Positions 8,453-15,686 of a stretch of 64,000 bases of DNA are shown here, piece after piece. This DNA is from JAABSP01 sp011390135 (lineage in GTDB: Bacteria; Desulfobacterota; Desulfobacteria; Desulfobacterales; JAABSP01). Positions within the stretch are counted from its first letter, which is position 1. Every line of letters starts with the position of its first letter. Made by a program: the position numbers and the translations under genes. The stretch covers positions 3,635-67,634 of the forward strand of contig JAABSZ010000003.1 in NCBI GenBank assembly GCA_011390135.1, given 5' to 3'. The notes below the pieces were generated by a model. The model saw nothing but the letters and a program-made list of their open reading frames with translations. It was not told where the DNA came from and did no database searches.

Positions 8453-9010
8453 ATGCTTGATAAACTGCACGAAAACAGACCGGCACAGCTCATCATCGGT
8501 CTTTTCATCGGAATCCTCTTCGGCTTCTTCCTGCAGAAGGGGCAGGTGACCAGATACGAAGCCATTGTTGGCCAGTTGCTGCTTATGGATTTTACGGTGT
8601 TGAAGGTGATGCTCACCGCGATTATCACCGGCATGATCGGGGTCTATTCCCTGCGGGGAGTGGGCCTTGTGGAACTCAAGATCAAGCCCGGCTCATGGGG
8701 CGCGACCGGCATCGGCGGGCTCATCTTCGGCGCGGGCATGGCTATTCTTGGTTACTGCCCCGGAACCACCACCGGTGCTGTGGGGCAAGGATCATTGGAC
8801 GCGCTTGCAGGCGGCATCACCGGGATGATCGTCGGCGGCATGGTCTATGCCCGGATCTACCCGAAGATCAAGGACAACATCCTGCAAAAGGGCGACTTTG
8901 GAAAGCTGACCCTGCCGGAATGGTTCCACGCCACCATCCCCGAGGCCGTTGTGGGGGTTATCATGATCGGCCTCACGGTATTTGCAGCCCTTGAAATGGC
9001 AGGACTATAA
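8453..9010 (+). CDS. YeeE/YedE-family sulfur transporter, subunit 2
   Basis: 185 aa, about four or five transmembrane helices. It carries the second family motif, GYCPGTTTGAVGQGSLDA, whose Cys should line the transport path together with the Cys of subunit 1. It starts 38 bases after subunit 1, behind CAGGAGAG. The family imports thiosulfate or related sulfur compounds. Co-location with the rhodanese fusion supports delivery of sulfane sulfur to that enzyme. Confidence 0.8.
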   Translation: MLDKLHENRPAQLIIGLFIGILFGFFLQKGQVTRYEAIVGQLLLMDFTVLKVMLTAIITGMIGVYSLRGVGLVELKIKPGSWGATGIGGLIFGAGMAILGYCPGTTTGAVGQGSLDALAGGITGMIVGGMVYARIYPKIKDNILQKGDFGKLTLPEWFHATIPEAVVGVIMIGLTVFAALEMAGL

Positions 9011-9038
9011 CAGACAAGAGTGAAGGAGGTTTTTAGGG

Positions 9039-9146
9039 GTGCCGGCCGACTTTCCCCTGCCCGGCATCGCTCCGGAAGAGCAGGATGCCCTCTCCCGGAG
9101 CGCGGCCGCGATGCGCAAGGCCATTTACGAGCTGGGGGACATATAG
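9039..9146 (+). CDS. 35-aa ORF resembling a lactate/malate dehydrogenase C-terminus
   Basis: A GTG at 9039 sits 8 bases after a near-perfect TGAAGGAGGT (9021-9030) and opens a 35-codon frame ending in TAG. It starts 29 bases after the YeeE-2 stop and would be the last cistron of the sulfur operon. The peptide reads ...PLPGIAPEEQDALSRSA... and then a helix ending in AIYELGDI. The pattern L-x-x-E-E-Q-x-x-L-x-x-S-A is that of the final helix of L-lactate or LDH-like malate dehydrogenases. It may be a decayed gene end or a real small protein; no rest of such a dehydrogenase is nearby. Confidence 0.45.
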   Translation: MPADFPLPGIAPEEQDALSRSAAAMRKAIYELGDI

Positions 9147-9158
9147 CCTTCGGAAAAT

Positions 9159-10409
9159 TTACAACATCTCGATAACGCAGGCCATGGAGACCCCGCCGCC
9201 GCCGCAGAGGGTGGCCATCCCCAAGCTCTTGTTCCGCTTCTTCAGGGCGTGCATCAGCGTCACCATGATCCTTGCGCCGGTGGCTCCCACCGGATGGCCC
9301 AGGCCGATGCCGGAGCCGTTGATGTTGGTGATCTCCCGCTTCAGACCCAGATCCCGTTCGCATCCGATATACTGCGCGGCAAAGGCCTCGTTCACCTCCA
9401 CCAGCTCGAAATCCCCGACCTTATAGCCGCTGTTCGCGGTCAGATTCCGCACCGCAGGCACCGGAGAGAGCCCCATGATAGAAGGATGGCACGCGCCACG
9501 GCTCGTGGCCCGGATTGCGGCAATGGGCGTCAACCCCAGCTCCTTTGCCTTGTCGGCCGACATGATAACCATCGCAGCAGAGCCGTCATTGATACCGCTG
9601 GCATTTCCGGCCGTCACCTTTCCGATCTTGGGCACGAAGGCAGCCGGCAGCTTCGCAAGCTGCTCCAGAGTCAGGCCGGGCCGGAAATGCTCGTCCTTTT
9701 CAAATACGATCGCAGGCTTTTTCCGCCGGGGAACCTCCACCGGCACGATCTCTTCGGCAAAAGAGCCGTCATTGTTAGCCCGCTCGGCCTCGTTGTTGCT
9801 CCGCACCGCCACCTCATCCATCTCCTCCCGGCTGATGTCCATGTACTGCGCGATGAACTCCGCGGTGTGGCCCATGATGTAAGGCTTCCCCACGAACATG
9901 CTCAGGGGCGGCTGGGTCTCGTCCACGGGCCCATCCTCGGGATGGGGAATCACATGGGAGCCGCAGTGAAGGGCATGGATCATCGCATCCTTGAAAAGCC
10001 CATCCTGCAGCCGGCATCCCCACCGGGCCCCCGGAACCTCATAGGGCGCGCCCGACATGTGCTCGACCCCGCCCGCGAGGATCACATCGGCCATTCCGGC
10101 CTGAATCATGGCCATGCCCGAGATCACGGCCTCCATACCCGAAATGCAGACCCGGTTGATGGTCGCGGCCGTCACCGAATCGGGAATCCCGGCAAGCAAG
10201 GCCCCCACCCGGGTGACATTCAGGGTGTCCGATGGCTCCAGACAGCAGCCGTATCGGATATCATCGATGATCCCGGAATCGATGCCGGCCCTGCGCACCG
10301 CCTCTTTCATGGTGATGCCGGCAAGAGTTGCCGCATTCAAATCCTTCAACGTGCCGCCGAACGCGCCGATCGCGGTCCGGCAGGCCGAAACGATTACAAC
10401 ATCTTTCAT
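9159..10409 (-). CDS. Thiolase (acetyl-CoA C-acetyltransferase family)
   Basis: 416 aa, usual thiolase length. The nucleophile is Cys88 in INRVCISGMEAV. The C-terminal catalytic motifs NEAFAAQ, GHPVGATGAR (His372) and CGGGG (Cys402) are present, so it should be active. It could condense two acetyl-CoA or cleave beta-ketoacyl-CoA in fatty-acid or aromatic degradation; the family alone does not settle direction. It is divergent from pyp with 175 bases between starts, so shared control is possible but not shown. The ATG at 10409 is preceded by AAAGGAGAT. Confidence 0.9.
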   Translation of the reverse strand: MKDVVIVSACRTAIGAFGGTLKDLNAATLAGITMKEAVRRAGIDSGIIDDIRYGCCLEPSDTLNVTRVGALLAGIPDSVTAATINRVCISGMEAVISGMAMIQAGMADVILAGGVEHMSGAPYEVPGARWGCRLQDGLFKDAMIHALHCGSHVIPHPEDGPVDETQPPLSMFVGKPYIMGHTAEFIAQYMDISREEMDEVAVRSNNEAERANNDGSFAEEIVPVEVPRRKKPAIVFEKDEHFRPGLTLEQLAKLPAAFVPKIGKVTAGNASGINDGSAAMVIMSADKAKELGLTPIAAIRATSRGACHPSIMGLSPVPAVRNLTANSGYKVGDFELVEVNEAFAAQYIGCERDLGLKREITNINGSGIGLGHPVGATGARIMVTLMHALKKRNKSLGMATLCGGGGVSMACVIEML

Positions 10410-10584
10410 TCCAAATCTCCTTTTGCCTATCGATTCTTCGATTCATTCAAAGGGTGACTCCTACGCTATCTCCGATGCACTGTCAAGTCCGGATCCTGCC
10501 TAATCCTGCTTGACATCGATCTGTTTTCGGGATATGCCCTTTTCAGTTATTATAGCGGAATTACCCCTATCCCGGGAGGAAAAA

Positions 10585-10974
10585 ATGGACAAGCTCAACA
10601 TCGTATCCTTTGGCGCAGAAGACATCGAAAACGTGCTGGCAAAGATGGATCAGAAAAACCTGGATGGACTCCCCTTCGGTGCGATCCAGCTCGACGGTTC
10701 GGGAAAGATCCTCTCCTACAACGCCACCGAGGGCGTCATCACGGGCCGAAAGCCTGAAGAGGTGATCGGCAAAAACTTCTTCGACGAGATCGCGCCCTGC
10801 ACCAAGCGGCCCGAGTTCTACGGCGTCTTCAAAGAGGGGGTGAAGCAGGGAAAGCTCAACACCATGTTCGAATACGTCTTCGACTACAAGATGAAGGCCA
10901 CCAAGGTGAAGGTCCACATGAAAAAGGCTTTGGTGGGAGACAGCTACTGGATCATCGTCAAACGGCTGCTCTGA
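10585..10974 (+). CDS. pyp: Photoactive yellow protein (PYP)
   Basis: 129 aa, close to the 125 aa of Halorhodospira halophila PYP. From memory of that sequence, it aligns nearly end to end with an offset of three. The p-coumaric-acid attachment site is Cys72 (APCT, equivalent to Cys69). The chromophore-pocket residues Tyr45, Glu49, Thr53 and Arg55 match Tyr42, Glu46, Thr50 and Arg52, and Met103 matches Met100. So this is a true PYP, not a generic PAS domain. It should bind coumarate through a thioester and photocycle in blue light. GGGAGG lies just upstream of the ATG at 10585. pcl follows after 5 bases. No tyrosine ammonia-lyase gene is in the window. Confidence 0.95.
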   Translation: MDKLNIVSFGAEDIENVLAKMDQKNLDGLPFGAIQLDGSGKILSYNATEGVITGRKPEEVIGKNFFDEIAPCTKRPEFYGVFKEGVKQGKLNTMFEYVFDYKMKATKVKVHMKKALVGDSYWIIVKRLL

Positions 10975-10979
10975 GATCT

Positions 10980-12140
10980 GTGGAAGAAATCGAACTCCCC
11001 CCATCGACTATCCTTCGGACCCTTGCGGACCTAACCCATCAGCTCCTGAGCGGTGGCCGAGGGGGGAACGAAGAACTACCGCCGCCCTGGGAATGGGACG
11101 AAAAGACTCCGGTGGGCAAAGGCGGGCTCGAAGCCGATTCCATCGAGCGGCTCACACTTTGCGCCGGCATCAACCGGATGTACCACCTCCACGAGGCCGG
11201 CATCGAGGATTATCTTCTCCGGGCAAAGAGCATCGGAGAGTGGGCTGAGATCGTCGAAGAAGGCCGAAAGCGCAATTCCAAAGCCATCACCTTCACCACA
11301 TCGGGGACCACAGGAGAGCCAAAGCCCTGCGCCCACTCATGGGCAGGACTTCTCCAGGAGATCGATTTTCTCCAAACCCTCTTTCCCCATGCCCGGCGGA
11401 TCATCCGCACCCTCCCCTGCCATCACATCTACGGCTTTCTCTTCACGGTCCTTCTGCCGCTTCAGATGAAGATCCCGGTCACAGATCTCCGGGGAAGAAG
11501 TTTTTCCGGTTTGGCTTCAGGCGATCTCATCGTCTCCTTTCCCCTCTACTGGCGCTATCTTGTCGATTCAGGAATTCCCTTTCCCAAAGAGGTTTTCGGC
11601 GTCACCTCCACAGCCCCCTGCCCCGAAGAGCTTCCCGAGCAGTTGAAATCCCAAAACCTTCAGAGACTCACCCAGATATACGGATCATCCGAAACCGGCG
11701 GCATCGGTCATCGAACCGAACCCGAATCCCCGTTCCAACTTTTCCCCCACTGGAAAAAAGCCGGGGAGGAAAAGCTGCTGCGAACACTTCATGACCCAAA
11801 AAAAGAAGAGCCGGTCACACTTCAGGACCGGCTCAACTGGATGGCAGAGGATCGGTTTCTGGTTCTGGGAAGGCGGGACTGCTGCATTCAGGTTGGGGGC
11901 ATCAATGTTTCCCCAGAAGCCGTTGCAGAAAAGATCTGTGGGCATCCCCTGGTGGAAAGCTGCTCGGTCTGGCCCGGCAGCCAGAAGCCGGAACCCCGCG
12001 TTTCAGCAGAGATCATCTTACAAAAAGGCACCTTCCCCACACCGGAAGTCAAAAAAGCCCTCCGTCAATGGCTCCGGGAAAACCTCCCCCCTGCCCAGCG
12101 CCCGACGGACATCTCTTTCAAGCCTTCTTCCGAGTCCTGA
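10980..12140 (+). CDS. pcl: p-Coumarate:CoA ligase-like AMP-binding enzyme for PYP
   Basis: 386 aa, GTG start 5 bases after the pyp stop, so co-transcribed. The adenylate-forming motif TSGTTGEPKP is at about residues 104-113. Later come IYGSSETGG and the LGRRDCCIQVGG hinge region. Its position beside pyp matches pyp-pcl operons of other bacteria, where the ligase activates p-coumarate as CoA thioester for attachment to PYP. The C-terminus stops at ISFKPSSES without the usual G-K-x-x-R (A10) lysine segment of the superfamily. The TGA stop is itself part of the first unit of a tandem repeat array (12137 onward), so the tail may have been lost. Confidence 0.85.
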   Translation: MEEIELPPSTILRTLADLTHQLLSGGRGGNEELPPPWEWDEKTPVGKGGLEADSIERLTLCAGINRMYHLHEAGIEDYLLRAKSIGEWAEIVEEGRKRNSKAITFTTSGTTGEPKPCAHSWAGLLQEIDFLQTLFPHARRIIRTLPCHHIYGFLFTVLLPLQMKIPVTDLRGRSFSGLASGDLIVSFPLYWRYLVDSGIPFPKEVFGVTSTAPCPEELPEQLKSQNLQRLTQIYGSSETGGIGHRTEPESPFQLFPHWKKAGEEKLLRTLHDPKKEEPVTLQDRLNWMAEDRFLVLGRRDCCIQVGGINVSPEAVAEKICGHPLVESCSVWPGSQKPEPRVSAEIILQKGTFPTPEVKKALRQWLRENLPPAQRPTDISFKPSSES

Positions 12141-12352
12141 ACTCAGCCCAGCCCATCACCCCTTTCATCATTTCCGTCTCCTGAACCCCAGCCCATGGCC
12201 CCTTACATCAATCCCGTTTCCTGAACCCCAGCCCATCGCCCCTTAAATCGATCCCGTTTCCTGAACCCCACCCCATCGTCCTTTATGTCGTTTCCCTCTC
12301 CTGAACGTCCCTTATGTCGTTTATGTCCTTTAGGTCCTTTGTCCTTTCAATC
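12137..12352 (+). repeat. 40-bp tandem repeat array grading into 9-bp repeats
   Basis: Four units begin with CTGAAC at 12137, 12181, 12221 and 12261 (44, 40, 40 and 40 bases); a fifth begins at 12301 and breaks down. Units share a GCCCATCGCCCCTTA-like core. From about 12306 to 12350 the DNA turns into 9-base units of the type TCCTTTATG/TCCTTTAGG. The first unit contains the stop codon of pcl. The units abut without spacers. The gap between pcl and the HAD gene otherwise holds nothing. Confidence 0.85.
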
Positions 12353-12982
12353 AACCGAAGAAAGCCCCAGAATCTCAACCATCTGTTCCAACCGCGTAAT
12401 ATGAAAATCGGCCTGAAGATCCCGGTTGTCATAGGCCACAAAACAGATATTTGCGCCCTTGGCCGCGGCCTCATCCACCGAAGAATCCCCCAAATAGATC
12501 GCCTCATGGGGCCCAACCCCGAAATGCTCCATCACCCGAAAAAGCTGTTCCGGATGCGGCTTTGGCCGCTTTACATCCCGCGCGGTCACAATCAGATCAA
12601 AAGCATCCGACAGCTCAAACGCCTCCACCACCCGGGGCATGGTATCTGACCGGTTCGTCGCCACAGCCGTCTTGTACTCAGGCTTCAGCCTCTTTATCAG
12701 CGCCATCAGCCCCGGCTCGATGATCATCTCCGGAATAAAGGGATCATATCCCATCTCCTTCCGGTACTTCTGCGCGGCCTCGAACTCCTTCTCGTCCGGA
12801 AAGAGGTGCGCAATGGACTCGTCTGCCGTATGCATATGGACATAGGCAAACTGCTCCCCGGTCATCTCCGGCTTGTTGAATCTGGCCAACACCCGATTGT
12901 AATAGGATTTATTGGCCTGCACAGTATCGAATAGAACCCCGTCGCAGTCGAAGATCACAACCCTGATCGAATTCATGTTCAT
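12347..12982 (-). CDS. HAD-family phosphatase (phosphoglycolate phosphatase-like)
   Basis: 211 aa. HAD motif I is FDCDGVLFDT (nucleophile Asp13), motif II ATNRSDT, motif III KRPKPHPE and motif IV YLGDSSVDEAAA. The cap is helical, as in subfamily I phosphoglycolate or beta-phosphoglucomutase-like enzymes. It hydrolyses a small phosphate monoester; the substrate is not determined. The start is at 12982 or 12976; neither has a clear ribosome site. It lies downstream of the DUF1573 gene but beyond that gene's terminator, so it probably has its own promoter. Confidence 0.85.
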   Translation of the reverse strand: MNMNSIRVVIFDCDGVLFDTVQANKSYYNRVLARFNKPEMTGEQFAYVHMHTADESIAHLFPDEKEFEAAQKYRKEMGYDPFIPEMIIEPGLMALIKRLKPEYKTAVATNRSDTMPRVVEAFELSDAFDLIVTARDVKRPKPHPEQLFRVMEHFGVGPHEAIYLGDSSVDEAAAKGANICFVAYDNRDLQADFHITRLEQMVEILGLSSVD

Positions 12983-12998
12983 TGGAGATATTCATCAT

Positions 12999-13048
12999 AA
13001 AAAAACCGGCGCGCGGGAGAGCCCGAAAAAGGGCTTTACGCGCGCCGG
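12999..13048 (-). terminator. Strong terminator of the DUF1573 gene
   Basis: CCGGCGCGCG (13006-13015) pairs with CGCGCGCCGG (13039-13048), with an inner AGCCC/GGGCT stem. On the minus strand it is followed by a T-run. A T6 also occurs on the other side, so it may act in both directions. Confidence 0.8.
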
Positions 13049-13114
13049 AAAATGTTTTTTAAATATTTCGGAAAAACAGACCTTCCCGAAAAAAGCTTTT
13101 GCCTTACAAGTGCT

Positions 13115-13849
13115 TTACGAGCCCTTCTGCTCCACCACCGGCTCAAAGATGTTGCCGTAAACACTGATCCGAATCTCCGGCTTCATCTTGCTGTCGGTCT
13201 TTAAAATCACCGTATCGAAATACCGGCTCTTCTCCTGCCGGAGGTTTTCGATGGTCAGGACATATCCCTTCTTCTGCCCCTGCTCGGTCTCTTCGAGCAG
13301 GATCTTGATATCCCCCTCCTTGTTGATCTGCACATCGGTGATCTTGAAAGGATACTTCTCTTCGGGAAAGATCGTCACCTTCTGGATCACGGGCTGCCCC
13401 GCGGGGCCATTCAACCGCACCCGGGTCTGGGAGATGGAGGCGAACTTCTCCACCTGACCCATAATGGTCAGGGTGAGCCTGCTGTTCTTCGGATCATTGG
13501 TATGAACCGTGGCAGACTTTTTCAGGGTTCTGCCGCCAAATCCATTGGTATTGACCTTGAGCTTGACTGTTCCCTCGCCACCGGCGGGGATCTGCCTCGT
13601 GTAGGAGGCCGCTGTACACCCTCAGCCGGTCTGGACTTTTTGAATCTCCAGCGGTGCGGTCCCGGTGTTTTTGATCACAAAATCATGGATCACCTCATCC
13701 CCCTCCACCGTGGGAGGGAACTGGAACTCTGCATCGGGAACCACTGCATCGGGGGCCCCCTGACCCTCCGCATCCGCTGCCCCGAATGCGGCCGATGCAA
13801 AAAGCGCGATGAAAAGCGTCATCGCAAGAGCGCATATTTTTCTTTTCAT
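13115..13849 (-). CDS. DUF1573 exported protein, probable selenoprotein (Sec76)
   Basis: Read through a TGA at 13624-13622, this is one continuous 244-residue frame. I translated the whole stretch 13622-13462 and found no other stop. The ATG at 13849 has AAGGAG nine bases upstream and starts a signal peptide (MKRKICALAMTLF, cleavage near AFG). The DUF1573 domain follows: FVIKNTGTAPLEIQKV before the TGA, then GCTAASY, IPAGGEGTV and HTNDP after it. Family members have CGCT at this place, so TGA replaces the first Cys and yields U-GCT. A hairpin GCCTC-CTACAC-GAGGC (13609-13594) starts 12 bases after the TGA; a second, UCCC...GGGA with a GGU loop, is at 13590-13571. Either could be a bacterial SECIS element. 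DUF1573 is an immunoglobulin-like, probably metal- or redox-linked domain of unknown role. The alternative is a nonsense-mutated pseudogene. Confidence 0.75.
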
Positions 13850-14056
13850 ACCTGCTACTCCTTTTTCAATTCTCTGGTAAAGTTTTTCGGCCATCTTTAA
13901 AAAGACGGCTTTTTCGGATAATTAACCTTAACCTGCATGGACATTTGCCATATGTGCAGTTTATCCATCTAAGGCCGGGGAGTCAAGAGCCATCTGAACC
14001 GTTTCAAAAAGAGCATTGACCCGGGAGTCTTTTTAGGCTATAGAGAATCGAAAATC

Positions 14057-14186
14057 TGCGGGCAGAAGCCGGCAACCTTTGGAAACGAACGCAGTAAACT
14101 ATCGACAATCAGAATCAAAAGCGACATCCGGACCACGAAGGTCATCCGTATCATGAAGGTGCGGGCTGAAGTTCGTGGTTTTTTTT
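14057..14186 (+). promoter_or_regulatory. Structured leader with attenuator-like hairpin before the nickel operon
   Basis: CTGCG/CGCAG closes a multi-stem element (about 14057-14092) containing GGC-AGAA-GCC. Further on, ACCACGAA (14132-14139) pairs with TTCGTGGT (14172-14179), followed by a T-run to 14186. This is 20 bases before the nikK start, so it would terminate transcription ahead of the genes. The DNA in between is an imperfect 20-base direct repeat (14124-14143 and 14144-14163). The layout suggests a metal- or cofactor-sensing riboswitch or attenuator. I cannot match it to a named class. The rest of 13850-14056 shows nothing coding. Confidence 0.45.
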
Positions 14187-14206
14187 GTCGGAAAAAGGAG
14201 AAAATC

Positions 14207-14986
14207 GTGAAAAAAGGAATGTTTTTCGGGCTTCTGGCAGCAGTTCTGGTTCTTCTTTCCACAGGCGCGGCAAATGCTCACTTCGGGATGCTCATCCCGT
14301 CCGACTCCATGGTGATGCCGGAGGAGGAGCGGGCCGTTCATCTGATCCTCGCGTTCACCCACCCCTTTGAGGGGATCGGCATGGAGATGGAAAAGCCGAA
14401 AGCCTTCGGAGCCTATCTGGATGGAGAGAAGACGGATCTCACGGATCGGCTCAAAAAGACCAAAGTGATGGACAATACCGCATGGGAGGCCGACTATCCA
14501 CTCAACCGGCCCGGGGTCCACACCCTTTATATGGAGCCCGCGCCCTACTGGGAGCCGGCCGAAGACAGCTTCATCATCCACTACACCAAAACCGCAGTGG
14601 CCGCATTCGGCGATGAGGAAGGATGGGACGCTGAAATCGGATTGAAGACCGAGATCGTCCCCCTGGCCCGGCCATTTGGCCTCTATGCCGGGAACCTCTT
14701 CCAGGGGATTGTAAAGCTCGACGGAAAGCCTGTCCCCTTTGCCGAGGTGGAGGTGGAGTATTACAATCAGGACGGAAAAACGATCCCCGAGACCGACTAC
14801 ATGATCACCCAGATCGTCAAGGCCGACGGAAACGGCCTCTTCTCCTACGCTCCTCCTGCGCCGGGATGGTGGGGATTTGCCGCGCTGAACAGCGCAGATT
14901 ATACCCTCCCCCAGAACGGCCAGGAGAAGGCCGTGGAACTGGGCGCGGTGATCTGGGTCCGGTTTACGGAATGGAAGACAAAATAG
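14207..14986 (+). CDS. nikK: Nickel ECF transporter, periplasmic component NikK (DUF4198)
   Basis: 259 aa from a GTG at 14207 with AAGGAG six bases upstream; the longer frame from 14153 overlaps the terminator hairpin and is unlikely. The signal peptide ends at ANA and leaves a mature N-terminus AHFGMLIPS, with a His near the end that could bind metal. The DUF4198 domain follows (VHLILAFTHPFEG; FSYAPPAPGWWGFAAL near the C-terminus). In NikKMLQO systems of deltaproteobacteria this protein is the extra extracytoplasmic part. It is first in the five-gene transporter operon. Confidence 0.8.
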   Translation: MKKGMFFGLLAAVLVLLSTGAANAHFGMLIPSDSMVMPEEERAVHLILAFTHPFEGIGMEMEKPKAFGAYLDGEKTDLTDRLKKTKVMDNTAWEADYPLNRPGVHTLYMEPAPYWEPAEDSFIIHYTKTAVAAFGDEEGWDAEIGLKTEIVPLARPFGLYAGNLFQGIVKLDGKPVPFAEVEVEYYNQDGKTIPETDYMITQIVKADGNGLFSYAPPAPGWWGFAALNSADYTLPQNGQEKAVELGAVIWVRFTEWKTK

Positions 14987-15010
14987 CAGAAACAGGATAA
15001 GGAACCCCGA

Positions 15011-15616
15011 ATGCATATCGCAGAAGGCGTACTCTCGGGCCCCGTCATCGCGGCCGGCATGGCCGTTGCCGGGGCCGGCACAGCCATCGGGCTGAAACAA
15101 CTCGATTTCGACCGGATCGCCCAGACCGGCATCCTGTCGGCCTCCTTTTTCGTGGCCTCCCTGGTCCATGTGCCGGTCGGCCCCTCCAGCGTCCACCTCA
15201 TCCTCAACGGGATCGTGGGGCTGATGCTCGGCTGGGCCGCATTCCCCGCGATCCTGGTGGCGCTTGTACTCCAGGGAATTCTCTTTGGATTCGGCGGCAT
15301 CACCACACTGGGGGTCAACACCGTGATCATGGCAGGACCTGCGGTGATCTGCCATTATCTCTTCGGCTTCATGATTCCCAAAAAGCCCCCGATCTCCCTT
15401 ACGGCAGCGTTCGGCTGCGGCGCGCTGTCGGTCTTTTTTGCGGCCATCTTTGTGGGGCTTGCCCTGGTCTTCACCCAGGAGAGCTTTATAGAGGTCTCCG
15501 GCGCTGTGGTCGCGGCCAATCTGCCGGTGATGATCATCGAGGGAATTATCACCGCCTTCTGCGTGGCATTTTTAAAAAAGGTGCAGCCTTCGCTGCTGCC
15601 CGGTTATCCCGGATAA
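15011..15616 (+). CDS. nikM: Nickel/cobalt ECF transporter substrate-binding subunit NikM/CbiM
   Basis: 201 aa, about six transmembrane helices. It begins MHIAEGVLS, where His2 and the free N-terminus form the metal site in CbiM/NikM proteins. The VPVGPSSVHLILNG segment supplies further conserved His ligands. It is 24 bases after nikK. With NikK and NikL flanking it, nickel is more likely than cobalt. Its stop codon (15614-15616) is embedded in the first unit of a short tandem repeat. Confidence 0.9.
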   Translation: MHIAEGVLSGPVIAAGMAVAGAGTAIGLKQLDFDRIAQTGILSASFFVASLVHVPVGPSSVHLILNGIVGLMLGWAAFPAILVALVLQGILFGFGGITTLGVNTVIMAGPAVICHYLFGFMIPKKPPISLTAAFGCGALSVFFAAIFVGLALVFTQESFIEVSGAVVAANLPVMIIEGIITAFCVAFLKKVQPSLLPGYPG

Positions 15617-15660
15617 TTCGAACAGGTAATTCGACCGGATAATTCGACCGGATGATTCAA
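15608..15660 (+). repeat. 13-14 bp tandem repeat (GGATAATTCGACC)
   Basis: About four imperfect units run from the nikM stop into the nikM-nikL gap. The first unit includes the TAA stop. Confidence 0.7.
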
Positions 15661-15686
15661 TCTGTTTTTACCGATGGGGAAAAAGA

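Noticed and set aside
10510..10553. TTGACA and TATTAT as a pyp promoter
   Set aside because: The two boxes are 32 bases apart, too far for one sigma-70 promoter.
12137..12300. Possible CRISPR array
   Set aside because: The 40-base units abut directly with no spacers, are imperfect, and no cas genes are present.
13115..13462. Separate 115-aa gene downstream of the TGA
   Set aside because: Homology to DUF1573 begins well upstream of its first ATG, in frame with the signal-peptide segment, so it is one gene read through TGA.
14064..14083. SAM-I riboswitch suggested by the string GAAGCCGGCAACC
   Set aside because: The other conserved SAM-I blocks are missing and the downstream genes are nickel transport, not methionine metabolism.
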